From Ascoidea rubescens DSM 1968 (taxonomy: Eukaryota; Ascomycota; Saccharomycetes; Ascoideales; Ascoideaceae), in the NCBI RefSeq assembly GCF_001661345.1, contig NW_017962913.1, positions 2,113,428 to 2,177,427 on the forward strand: a stretch of DNA of 64,000 bases, read 5' to 3'. The notes under the pieces are model-generated. The model did no database searches and was not told the DNA's origin. It was given only the letters and a program-made list of their open reading frames with translations. The translations under genes were made by a program, and so were the position numbers. Shown here piece after piece: positions 8,598 to 17,283 of this stretch. Numbering within the stretch: the first letter of the stretch is position 1; every line of letters starts with the position of its first letter.

Positions 8598-10883
8598 ATG
8601 TCCTTTTCAGCTACTCTCAATGACTCCCAATCAAAGCAGTTTTTTGCCAAATCTGTAAACTCACTTGCCTCTCTATCAGACTATATCAAATTCCAAATAT
8701 CCTCACAGTCTTTGCTTTTGTCAGCGATAAACTCAAGCAAAACATCAATTGGTGAAATTAAATTCAATAAAAAGTTTTTTCAAATCTATAAATTTATCTA
8801 TTCAAAAGATACCATTCTAAAAGAGGGCTTCAACTATGATTTACAAAAGCCGTACAACTCAACGTTTAATTTTATAATTTCTTCAAAATACTTATCGACT
8901 TTATTCAAATTCATCAATGAAAACTCCACAAAATTCTCAAACAATAATATCAATTATAACAATAATCTTCATCCAGATGGTGACTCTAATATTAATCATA
9001 ATAGCGCAAACAACATCAGTGATTTTCAAAAGCCAATTTATTTCAATAATTCAAGCACTGTCTCAAAATCTTCTTATGAAAACACTTTGATATTAAGTCT
9101 TAATTGCAATAAAAACTGCTCCGATTTTCATAAATTTAAACTATTGATTGAATTCATATCCAATAAAAAAATTAAAAAACAATTTTCCTTATTTTACCAA
9201 CCCTTCACAGTCATAAATACCTCCATCAACATATCAAAAATATACAGAGAAAGGTTTTTAAGAGTTTCTAACAATATCACTTTATCTGAAAACAACTCCA
9301 AAGAATTTGATCCAGAAGATATTACCAATATTGAAAACTCAAATCACAACATCACTGAAACCAAAATAGATAATCAACAAAACAAAGATATAAATGAATA
9401 CTATCTTCAAATTGAGAAGAAAGCCAACAACCAGAATATCAATTACTTGGTAATACCCATTTTTATCATAAAATCATTCTTGGACATGAATCCCAATCAA
9501 ACAGAAGATTTCCAATTGCTAATCAACAAAAAACTTAATAGCTTGGTATTTATTGGCTTTACAAAATCTATTAAAAACGATAGAAACTACTTTTTGAAGA
9601 ATTCCATGAACTTGTCAATCTCAATTCAAATCGATGATCTCTTTAATTATCATTTGTCCAATTATAACTCAAATGACCATTTGAATTTAAATTTCAATTT
9701 AAAAGATTTCAGAAATTTTATAAATCTAATTTATTCTTATTCTTCCACTTTAAGCATTATCTCCAATAAAGATCACTCCTCAAATAGTGATAAAATCAAT
9801 AGTACTGATAGTCAAAACAACTACATCAACAATAATGATCACAACAATATTTTGGTGGAAGATGATATTTGCTTTGAAGCATTCTTTGACAACCCGGGCG
9901 ATCCTATTTTATTTGACTGTAACTTGTTTAATAACTTAGTTCGCATCAAATTTATTCAAATCACATCAGATGACGGCAAAGTCATTGATAATTCAACTAC
10001 AATCAAAAAATTCAAGTTGAATAACAATAAAAACCGTAAAAGGAGAAAGCCAAAAATTAAAGTGTATCAACCAACAAGCTATAGATCTGAAAACGAGATT
10101 GAATTGGATATTGAAACCAAAAAGGAGACGACTATAAAAGAAGAAAGTTTTTTGTTTTTTCCAAATGATAACGAAAACCACATTGAAAATGAAAATGAAA
10201 ATGAAAATGAAAATGAAAATGAAAATGAAAATGAAAATGAAAATGAAAATGAGAATAATGAATATGAATATGAATATGAATATGAAAATAGTGACAAGAA
10301 AATTCCTGCTAATCATGATCAAAACGTGAAAACCAGTCTTGATGATAAAACATTACACAATAATGACTATAATGGTTTTACTCATGAGCAAAAAATCGTT
10401 GAAACTCAAACCAGCTTTAATAAACCATATAATCAAAAGAAAAAGAAAAGCAGATTTGTAGATAGTGACTCTGAAGATGACTCAAATAAAACAAATGCTG
10501 GCAAAATAGTTGGAACTAATAATGTTTCCGTTTTTAAATTAAAATCAACTAATCAATTAATCAATGAAGAATTCAACAAAACAACAGAAATAAATTTCAA
10601 TCATCAAGTAGAACATTCTAAAACTACTTTTTTTAATAGTGACGATGAGATAAGCTGGAACGATAATGACTCGCAAGCCAAAAAACGTAAATTATCGTTT
10701 GTAAATAAATTAATGGAAAGTAGTGAAATCGTTGGAACTGAGTCTATTAACAATATTGATATCACAACACTGGATTCAAATGATAAAGATTTGTCAGTGC
10801 GATTGACTAAAAGTAAAAAGGAAAAGCATGAAATTGGTCCCACTCAAAACGTGAAAAGAGTTAAGAGTTTATTTGGTAGTTGA
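8598..10883 (+). CDS. DDC1: Ddc1/Rad9-type checkpoint clamp subunit
   Basis: 761-residue protein of the 9-1-1 (Rad9-Hus1-Rad1; yeast Ddc1-Mec3-Rad17) DNA-damage clamp. The N-terminus MSFSATLNDSQSKQFFAKSV, followed by SLASLSDYIKFQISSQSLLL and EIKFNKKFFQIYKF, matches the Ddc1/Rad9 PCNA-like fold, which extends through roughly residue 460. The last ~270 residues are a disordered, Ser/Asp-rich tail of the kind phosphorylated by Mec1 in the family, with an ENENEN run (about residues 530-552), an EYEY run, basic KKKKSRF, and a C-terminal VKRVKSLFGS. The single CTG codon noticed is at 10770-10772. Longer than S. cerevisiae Ddc1 because of the low-complexity tail. Confidence 0.85.
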   Translation: MSFSATLNDSQSKQFFAKSVNSLASLSDYIKFQISSQSLLLSAINSSKTSIGEIKFNKKFFQIYKFIYSKDTILKEGFNYDLQKPYNSTFNFIISSKYLSTLFKFINENSTKFSNNNINYNNNLHPDGDSNINHNSANNISDFQKPIYFNNSSTVSKSSYENTLILSLNCNKNCSDFHKFKLLIEFISNKKIKKQFSLFYQPFTVINTSINISKIYRERFLRVSNNITLSENNSKEFDPEDITNIENSNHNITETKIDNQQNKDINEYYLQIEKKANNQNINYLVIPIFIIKSFLDMNPNQTEDFQLLINKKLNSLVFIGFTKSIKNDRNYFLKNSMNLSISIQIDDLFNYHLSNYNSNDHLNLNFNLKDFRNFINLIYSYSSTLSIISNKDHSSNSDKINSTDSQNNYINNNDHNNILVEDDICFEAFFDNPGDPILFDCNLFNNLVRIKFIQITSDDGKVIDNSTTIKKFKLNNNKNRKRRKPKIKVYQPTSYRSENEIELDIETKKETTIKEESFLFFPNDNENHIENENENENENENENENENENENENNEYEYEYEYENSDKKIPANHDQNVKTSLDDKTLHNNDYNGFTHEQKIVETQTSFNKPYNQKKKKSRFVDSDSEDDSNKTNAGKIVGTNNVSVFKLKSTNQLINEEFNKTTEINFNHQVEHSKTTFFNSDDEISWNDNDSQAKKRKLSFVNKLMESSEIVGTESINNIDITTLDSNDKDLSVRLTKSKKEKHEIGPTQNVKRVKSLFGS
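10185..10250. repeat. Hexanucleotide repeat (GAAAAT)11
   Basis: Eleven perfect GAAAAT units, 66 bp, inside DDC1, encoding alternating Glu-Asn. It is followed by four GAATAT-type units encoding Glu-Tyr (about 10260-10284). It keeps the frame because the unit is six bases. Confidence 0.95.
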
Positions 10884-11021
10884 ATAATCCGATTAATAAA
10901 TATATACTTGGTATAATGATTTATTTTTGATTTTTTTTGATTCTTGCCAATTGATGATAGAATTTGTTTTTTTAAGTTTGTGCGGTTTTCAACGAGTTCC
11001 TACAATCAATTTGTGTTTCTT

Positions 11022-12143
11022 CTAAAGGTCGCTCATGATAGATTTGTATTTATGATAAACTTGGTCCACTTTGAGTAATAATAATTCTTTTTCTTTGTCA
11101 GCTATCCAGGAACCATTGATACTATTGTTTGCTATTTTACACCAAGTTTCAATATTCCAATTAAAAGCCTTCTGAATTTGAGCGTAATTATCTAATATAT
11201 AGGAATTGAAATATGCAGGGTCATCGGAATTGATGCTAAATGGTACATTGTATTTCAAAAATTCATTTAATGGTAATTGATCTAAATTTTTGATTACTTG
11301 CAACTTCAAATTTGAAATTGGACAGACAGTTAGTAATATTTGATTTTTTGATAAATAGTCGATCAAATTTAAATCTTTGATTGAATTCACTCCATGGTCA
11401 ATTCTTGTAACTTTTAATTCATTTATCGAATCCACAACAAAATCTGGACCACCTTCTTCACCGGCATGAGCAGTTAGACCAACATTGGGAAAGGTTTTCG
11501 AAATCTCACTATAACATTCTTTAAATAAAGTAGGAGGAAAAGGTTTTTCAGATGAATCTAAACCTAAACCATGGATTTGACCGTTTTCATAATATTTTTT
11601 GGATAGATTGATTGTTTCAAAACAGCTATCAAGTGGAAGATGTCTCAAAATGCACATTGTTAGTTTTGTTGAAATTTCCAATTCATTTTTTGCTTTTAAA
11701 AAGGCCCTTGTCAATCCATTGATAATTGTATCAAAAGAAATCTTGATGGATCTAATCAAATGACCTTGAGGATCAAAAAATAATTCAAGATGATAAACTC
11801 CCTGGCTTTTGGCTGTTAGGAGATAGTTCCATGCTAGCTCAAAGAAATCATCCTCGGTAATTAAAACGTTCATTCCAACGTAATAATATTTTAAGAAATC
11901 ATCCAAATTTTCAAAGTTGTCATATTTCAGTAGTAATTTTTCTGGTGTATCAGGAAATTCATCTGGTAACTTCACACTATTTTTTTTGGCTAGTTTGAAT
12001 AGTAATGATGGAGATAAAGTCCCTTCTAAATGACAATGGTGTTCACATTTTGGAAGCTCTGTTAGGAAGTCTAACATAATTGGGTCAATCAGATTGTTGA
12101 TTGTCATTTGTGATAAATGTAGCATTCGCGATGATTGTAGCAT
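11022..12143 (-). CDS. AAH1: Adenine deaminase Aah1, copy 1
   Basis: Zn-dependent purine deaminase (adenine to hypoxanthine; purine salvage, cytosol and nucleus). 373 residues from the first ATG; an in-frame ATG at 12077 gives MLDFLTELPKCEHHCHLEGT, matching the usual yeast start, so 351 residues is equally plausible. Catalytic motifs are intact: metal ligands in HCHLEG, LTAHAGEEGGP with the catalytic Glu, RIDHGVN, and INSDDPAYF. It ends DQVYHKYKSIMSDL like canonical Aah1. It is the downstream member of a head-to-tail pair with copy 2, with a strong palindrome in its promoter (12422-12449). Confidence 0.92.
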   Translation of the reverse strand: MLQSSRMLHLSQMTINNLIDPIMLDFLTELPKCEHHCHLEGTLSPSLLFKLAKKNSVKLPDEFPDTPEKLLLKYDNFENLDDFLKYYYVGMNVLITEDDFFELAWNYLLTAKSQGVYHLELFFDPQGHLIRSIKISFDTIINGLTRAFLKAKNELEISTKLTMCILRHLPLDSCFETINLSKKYYENGQIHGLGLDSSEKPFPPTLFKECYSEISKTFPNVGLTAHAGEEGGPDFVVDSINELKVTRIDHGVNSIKDLNLIDYLSKNQILLTVCPISNLKLQVIKNLDQLPLNEFLKYNVPFSINSDDPAYFNSYILDNYAQIQKAFNWNIETWCKIANNSINGSWIADKEKELLLLKVDQVYHKYKSIMSDL

Positions 12144-12513
12144 TAGAAATAAAAACAGCCAGAAAAGAAAGTAAACAAAATAAACAGCGATTAAAAAAGG
12201 GAGATTCTAGATATAAATACCTGAAAGTCAGGTCAAACTTTTAACCTTTCAAAGAACCTCCACATATAATTTTCTTATTTTTCTTGACTATTTAAGACAC
12301 ATGTTGATGATAAATTTAGAACTATTTTGGTCCAATAGAACACTGTTTGGAGACGCGTGTATCAGTAAAGCATATACGTATAGATGCGTTGTAAACAACG
12401 TTATGAATTGCGTATATATGCAATGATATGCAATTATTTGCATATCGTTGTGTATTTAAGCTTTATAAAAACGGCTATATAGCTTGAAGAAAGAATGATT
12501 TAGGTTTATTTAG
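12144..12513. promoter_or_regulatory. Spacer between the two adenine deaminases; promoter of copy 1
   Basis: 370 bp containing ACGCGT (MCB-type) at 12353-12358, repeated ATATGCAA strings and a long inverted repeat listed separately. No coding potential. Confidence 0.55.
12422..12449. promoter_or_regulatory. Palindrome with 12-bp arms and 4-base loop
   Basis: AATGATATGCAA (12422-12433), loop TTAT, then TTGCATATCGTT (12438-12449). The arms are complementary over 12 positions with one G-T mismatch. It lies about 280-300 bp upstream of the AAH1 copy 1 start. A further ATATGCAAT lies immediately 5'. It could be a dimeric factor site or cruciform; also about 65 bp beyond the copy 2 stop, so a 3' role is possible. 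Confidence 0.6.
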
Positions 12514-13680
12514 TTATTGATTCAAAATGAATTTGTAAAAAAAGAAAATCAAGAAAAGACAAAAAAACATTAATTTGACAAAGGCAACCGTAACTGATTC
12601 CCTCTCTTTTGATCCGGAAGCAATGCTTTCATATTTGATGTAGACTTTATTAACATTAGCTAGTAACTCATTTTTTCGTTCGTCTGATATCCATGAACAG
12701 TTAATTGAATTTCTAGCAATCTTGCACCACGTCGCCATATCCCAGTTATAAGATTCTTGAATTTTAACATAGTTTTCCAATATATACCCATCAAAATAAA
12801 CAGGATCATCTGAATTGATACTAAATGGCACATTGTATTGAAGGTACTTTTCCAAATGCAATTGCCGATAATCAGTGATATCTTGCACTTTAAATTCAGA
12901 GATAGGGCAAATCGTTAGCATTATTTTGTCTTTTGATAACTTTTTCAATAAATCCAAATTTTTATAGGCATTGATACCATGATCAATTCTAGTCACCTTC
13001 AAATATCTAATGCAGTCAATAATAGATTCGGGTCCTAGCTCTTCACCGCCATGAGCAGTTAATCCAACTTTTGGAAACGATTTTTTAATTTCTTTGTAGC
13101 ATTCTCTAAACAAATATGGAGGAAACTCTGACTCAGAAGAAGAGTCTAATCCTATTCCGTGAATCAAATCATTTTGAAAATATGGTCGTGATAGCTCAAT
13201 TGCCCTAAACGCATCTTCTTTTGAAAAGTCTCTCAAAAAACACATAATCAATTTTGATGAAATCCCAAGTTCGTTAAACGCTTTTTCACAAGCTCTGCTC
13301 ATACCTGACATAAAAACATCAAACTCAATATTTCTTGATAAGTGACCTTGAGGATCAAAAAAGATTTCAATGTGTTGAACATCTTGTGTGTTAATTTTTA
13401 AAAATAATTCCCAAGTAAGTTGGTAGAAATCTGTTTCGGTGATTAGAACCTCCATCCCAGTATAATAATACTTTAAAAATTCATCCAAATCAGTGTATAC
13501 CTTTCTATACTTTTCATTCAATTCCTCTGGGGTCTTTGGGTAGTCATCAGGTAGCTCAATATGATTTTTCTTAGCCAACTTGAACAACAATTCTGTAGTC
13601 AAAGTTCCTTCTAGATGGCAATGGTGTTCGCACTTTGGCAATTCACGTAAAAAATTTTCCATGGTTATCGCTTCAGACAT
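12514..13680 (-). CDS. Adenine deaminase Aah1-like, copy 2, with C-terminal hydrophobic tail
   Basis: 388-residue paralogue of the neighbouring Aah1. The ATG at 13680 (MSEAITMENFLRELPKCEHH) is the first real ATG. Metal and catalytic motifs HCHLEGT, RIDHGIN and NSDDPVYF are retained, but the active-site HAGE of the family reads HGGE (LTAHGGEELGP). Where copy 1 ends, copy 2 continues from SGSKERESVTV into AFVKLMFFCLFLIFFFYKF and ends ILNQ, a ~24-residue hydrophobic stretch at the very C-terminus, the layout of a tail-anchored membrane protein. The extension is in the natural frame with no sign of a shift. A membrane-bound purine deaminase is inferred, not shown. Confidence 0.82.
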   Translation of the reverse strand: MSEAITMENFLRELPKCEHHCHLEGTLTTELLFKLAKKNHIELPDDYPKTPEELNEKYRKVYTDLDEFLKYYYTGMEVLITETDFYQLTWELFLKINTQDVQHIEIFFDPQGHLSRNIEFDVFMSGMSRACEKAFNELGISSKLIMCFLRDFSKEDAFRAIELSRPYFQNDLIHGIGLDSSSESEFPPYLFRECYKEIKKSFPKVGLTAHGGEELGPESIIDCIRYLKVTRIDHGINAYKNLDLLKKLSKDKIMLTICPISEFKVQDITDYRQLHLEKYLQYNVPFSINSDDPVYFDGYILENYVKIQESYNWDMATWCKIARNSINCSWISDERKNELLANVNKVYIKYESIASGSKERESVTVAFVKLMFFCLFLIFFFYKFILNQ

Positions 13681-14042
13681 AATAGTTTCTGGCGTGTAAT
13701 TCAATATATAACTCAATAAAAAATCTTGACAGTAATTTGTTCATTGAAAGGAAGAGAAGGAAAATAAACTGAGTTTGTGCTGGAGGAATGCAAAATTCCA
13801 CCAAAGAGGATCCTGCGGATCTCGGTGCGTTGCAAGATCCAGCAATGTGGGACTGTTGTCTATTATTCTCACCTTTTCGTCTCTTTTGGAAAATGAATTC
13901 TTTCTTTCTTCACAATAATTGAGTTGCTCGACCACTGACTGCTAGCGATACTTTATATATATATATCTTGCGAACAACTCATTTCTAGATACAGCAAGCT
14001 TGCGACACACCTGCAAATATACTTAGTCTATTTTCCTCCAGA
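13681..14042. other. Divergent promoter region AAH1 copy 2 / epimerase
   Basis: 362 bp between divergent starts, with a short (TA)n tract near 13955. A 64-codon minus-strand frame here has no recognisable features. Confidence 0.5.
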
Positions 14043-14942
14043 ATGGCTGTTCAACTCACTGACACTGAGGTTACTTTATCTCTCTCCGATGATCCAAACA
14101 CATCTTGTAAAATATTATTGTATGGAGCAACTGTCTATTCATGGAAATCACAAAATATCGAACAATTATGGTTGAGTAAGGCAGCAAAACTAGATGGCTC
14201 AAAGCCTGTTAGAGGTGGTATTCCATTGGTGTTTCCTGTGTTTGGAAAAAATAATTCTGATGACTTCAAAGATTTACCCCAACATGGTTTTGCAAGAAAC
14301 TCAACTTGGGAGTTTTTAGGTCAAACTCAGCAAGATCCTCCAACTGTTCAATTTGGTTTAGGACCTGAAAACGTTGATGAAAAGCTATATTCAGGTTGGG
14401 GCTCAAACAAAGACAATGATTTTACTTTGATCTTAACAATTGCTTTACATCACACATATTTGAAAACATCAATTGATGTTATAAATAACAACGACTACTC
14501 CTGGGATTTCAATTGGTTATTTCATAATTATTTACAAGTCAATGATATCGAAGATACTTTGGTGTCCAATTTAGCTGGAGAAAATTGTTTTGACCAATTA
14601 CTAAATGAACATTATGAAGAAAAAGCTCCGGCTGTAACATTTATTGAAGAACTTGATAGAATCTACAATCAAATCCCAGAAGAACGAATGGTGCAAGTCA
14701 TTGAATTGGGTAAAGTTGTTCACTCGATTCAAAGAGAGAATTTGCCTGACATTGTTGTTTGGAACCCTTGGGTTGATAAATCTTCAAGTATTGCTGATTT
14801 TCAACCAAAAGATGGTTTCAAAAAAATGGTTTGTATTGAACCTGGCTACGTTAAAAAATTTGTTACATTAAATCCAGGGGAAACCTGGTCTGCAAGTCAA
14901 ATTATCAAAAGAAACGAACCATTGACTCTACAATCTGTTTAA
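14043..14942 (+). CDS. Glucose-6-phosphate 1-epimerase (YMR099C family)
   Basis: 299-residue aldose-1-epimerase-fold enzyme that interconverts the alpha and beta anomers of hexose-6-phosphates in the cytosol. The orthologue in S. cerevisiae is YMR099C. Visible family motifs: VRGGIPLVFPVFG, DLPQHGFARNSTWEF (phosphate-binding Arg and active-site His), LFHNYLQV (second His), VVWNPWVDK, and CIEPGYV with the catalytic Glu. Length agrees with the yeast protein (297). No in-frame CTG. Divergent from AAH1 copy 2. Confidence 0.93.
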   Translation: MAVQLTDTEVTLSLSDDPNTSCKILLYGATVYSWKSQNIEQLWLSKAAKLDGSKPVRGGIPLVFPVFGKNNSDDFKDLPQHGFARNSTWEFLGQTQQDPPTVQFGLGPENVDEKLYSGWGSNKDNDFTLILTIALHHTYLKTSIDVINNNDYSWDFNWLFHNYLQVNDIEDTLVSNLAGENCFDQLLNEHYEEKAPAVTFIEELDRIYNQIPEERMVQVIELGKVVHSIQRENLPDIVVWNPWVDKSSSIADFQPKDGFKKMVCIEPGYVKKFVTLNPGETWSASQIIKRNEPLTLQSV

Positions 14943-15202
14943 TTTATTTAGTATTGTGATAATTAACGTGAGTTTTTACTATTTCAAAGATTCATTCTAT
15001 ATAATAAAAATATAAAAAATTAGGATAGCAACAGAATGATATCATAATTTGTGTCTATTCAAAAATTCAATCTTGTAGTTTAAATGATTTCTTCTTATTT
15101 TTTTTCCTTTTATTTATTTATTAAGACTAAGAATATACCAATGCATTAAATATAGCTAATTATCCCAATCAAATCTGAAGCAAAATTTAATCGACTACTG
15201 TT

Positions 15203-16660
15203 TTAGGACTTGATTATATTATTTTTAACCAATAAATTCTGGATCACTTTTGAATTTTGTAGCAAGTGAATATAAGTCTCATTTTCAACTGGGTCAGACT
15301 CAATAGTTATAGATATATCGCAGTAATTTTTAATATCTTCCAAATATTTGATAAATAAACACTTAACAATATCATTGTCAAAAGTTTTTTTGCTACAATT
15401 TTTAGTCAAGCCTTCATTTGGGTAATACACTGTTAGTAAATGTGTGACAAGTGTTGAGGTATGAACACCAAACACCTGAGCAAATAAATTTATGAATTGA
15501 TCAACAGTTAATTTCTTAAACAATGATAAATTAAATCTCAATGTTTCAATTAAAAACTTTTTGAATAGCGTTTCTGAAATAATTAAGTTACAATTCCCAT
15601 TTTGCTTTAAAATATTAGAAACCCTCGGTAAATTAATCAAATTAACAAAATAGAGAAAATTTTTTTGGCATATTAAAATGATGATTGCTTTTAATATAAC
15701 ATCAATGGTTATAATTGGACTTCTGGTGTGGATATTTTCAAGTAACCTTTGAATGTTATCTTCTTTGATCAAAATTGATAAATGATATTGAAACGAGTTT
15801 CTAGGATACTCTTTTTCTTTTAAACTCAAGATTAAAGAATCAAAATTTTTTGACAATAGAAAATTATTTATAATATAAATAGCCATAAAATGTTCTTCTT
15901 TCATCTGAATTTGAACTAAATTGTTTAGTTTTATATAAATAAGTGCAAAATAATTAGAATTTTCGAAATTTGATAATTGGAATTCATTTAACGAAGCATA
16001 ATAAAACATTTGCCTTAAATCCTTTTCGGAAATTTGATATGATACTGGGCTATCCGAGCTTGAAGATTCTTTAATTTTTTTGAGACCCAACCTGATATTT
16101 TCAATCTCATTATTTGATAATAAAAATGAGCTTAAAGTTGAACATAACTTATAATCACGCAATTTAAAAGCTCTAATATAGATTTCAGCAAATATAGGAT
16201 TTAGAGATTTGTCTCTATATGTATATAAGCTAATTGCAATTTTTGATAGTGATTGAAAAACCTGCTCACGATAGCTTTGATCAAGTAAACAGAAATTGAA
16301 ATAATGTTCAACCAACTGTGAGAAGCGACTGTTTTGAGCTTCAAAATCAACTAAATCTGGATTAAATTCTTGAAAAAAATGATTTAAAAAATCGATTAGC
16401 TCTGGTATATACTTCACCATGTTTCTTCTTTTAGATTTAGAATAATAATCATTCAATAAGAACAATAAGGTATTTGTCCATAAGATGGTGTGAAGCTTTG
16501 GTTGATGTTTGTGAAGAAGAACACGACAAAAATTCATCAAGGTCTCAAAATCATTGCTGGATTTCTTTCTTAGTTCAGGCTCAATGATAATATTAAACGA
16601 TTTTTGTATGAGGAACAACCCAGCTATATTCTTTTGATCTTCAGTATTAACATAATCCAT
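15203..16660 (-). CDS. PCI-type helical-repeat protein, possibly COP9 signalosome subunit 3
   Basis: 485-residue all-helical protein with no signal or membrane segment. The stretch SYQISEKDLRQMFYYASLNE with FALIYIKLNNLVQ resembles the central helical repeats of CSN3/Rpn3-type proteins. The C-terminal third (ETLFKKFLIETLRFNLSLFK, then TVDQFINLFAQVFGV) could be a degenerate PCI winged helix. The length is typical of CSN3. The match is by eye and weak; another PCI or TPR-like subunit is possible. Convergent with the epimerase. Confidence 0.45.
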   Translation of the reverse strand: MDYVNTEDQKNIAGLFLIQKSFNIIIEPELRKKSSNDFETLMNFCRVLLHKHQPKLHTILWTNTLLFLLNDYYSKSKRRNMVKYIPELIDFLNHFFQEFNPDLVDFEAQNSRFSQLVEHYFNFCLLDQSYREQVFQSLSKIAISLYTYRDKSLNPIFAEIYIRAFKLRDYKLCSTLSSFLLSNNEIENIRLGLKKIKESSSSDSPVSYQISEKDLRQMFYYASLNEFQLSNFENSNYFALIYIKLNNLVQIQMKEEHFMAIYIINNFLLSKNFDSLILSLKEKEYPRNSFQYHLSILIKEDNIQRLLENIHTRSPIITIDVILKAIIILICQKNFLYFVNLINLPRVSNILKQNGNCNLIISETLFKKFLIETLRFNLSLFKKLTVDQFINLFAQVFGVHTSTLVTHLLTVYYPNEGLTKNCSKKTFDNDIVKCLFIKYLEDIKNYCDISITIESDPVENETYIHLLQNSKVIQNLLVKNNIIKS

Positions 16661-17283
16661 TGTCCAAATAAATCCCTAAGTTTTACAAGCACCAAATCCA
16701 AAACAAAGAAAGTAAAAAAGAGAAAATTAAATCGATTATGTTTTGGTGAACAAATTGCCAATTGATAACAGTTAACTATTAATTGATGGTCAATAGAGGC
16801 CCTTTTTTGTTTGTGTGAGGATCAAATAAACCACTTTCTGTGCTGCCCCAAATTTGTGTCCTGACTTTGACCGGTTGGGAGATGCAATTTCGGTATTTCG
16901 GTATGCCGGTATTTCGACGTTCTAAACGTACTTTAGTGTATATATGTGCATGTACACACATTTCTAATTCAAGCCAAATTTTTGACATAATTCGGTGTGG
17001 TCCGATCGGTTTCGATGTTTCAGCACTGTTCCTTTTTCCGCAAGTTTTTAACATATCTCTGAATAATCTTCAGTTATTCTCTACTGTTCAATGAAAATCT
17101 AAAAATACATAAGTTGTGTATTAAATTAGAGGTACTAAAAATTTCATGAGATAAGTATAAATTCGAATGCAAAGAGTTTGTAATGAATATAAAAGATTCT
17201 AGCTTAAAGAAGTGAAAAGAATAAAGATGTGTTCAAGTGTATCAATGAATTGAATGATAGAATATAAAAAAAATTCTTGTAAT
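16661..17283. other. Intergenic region upstream of the PCI-like gene
   Basis: About 620 bp. Overlapping short ORFs on both strands (16779-17094) have no recognisable family. Nothing further seen. Confidence 0.5.
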
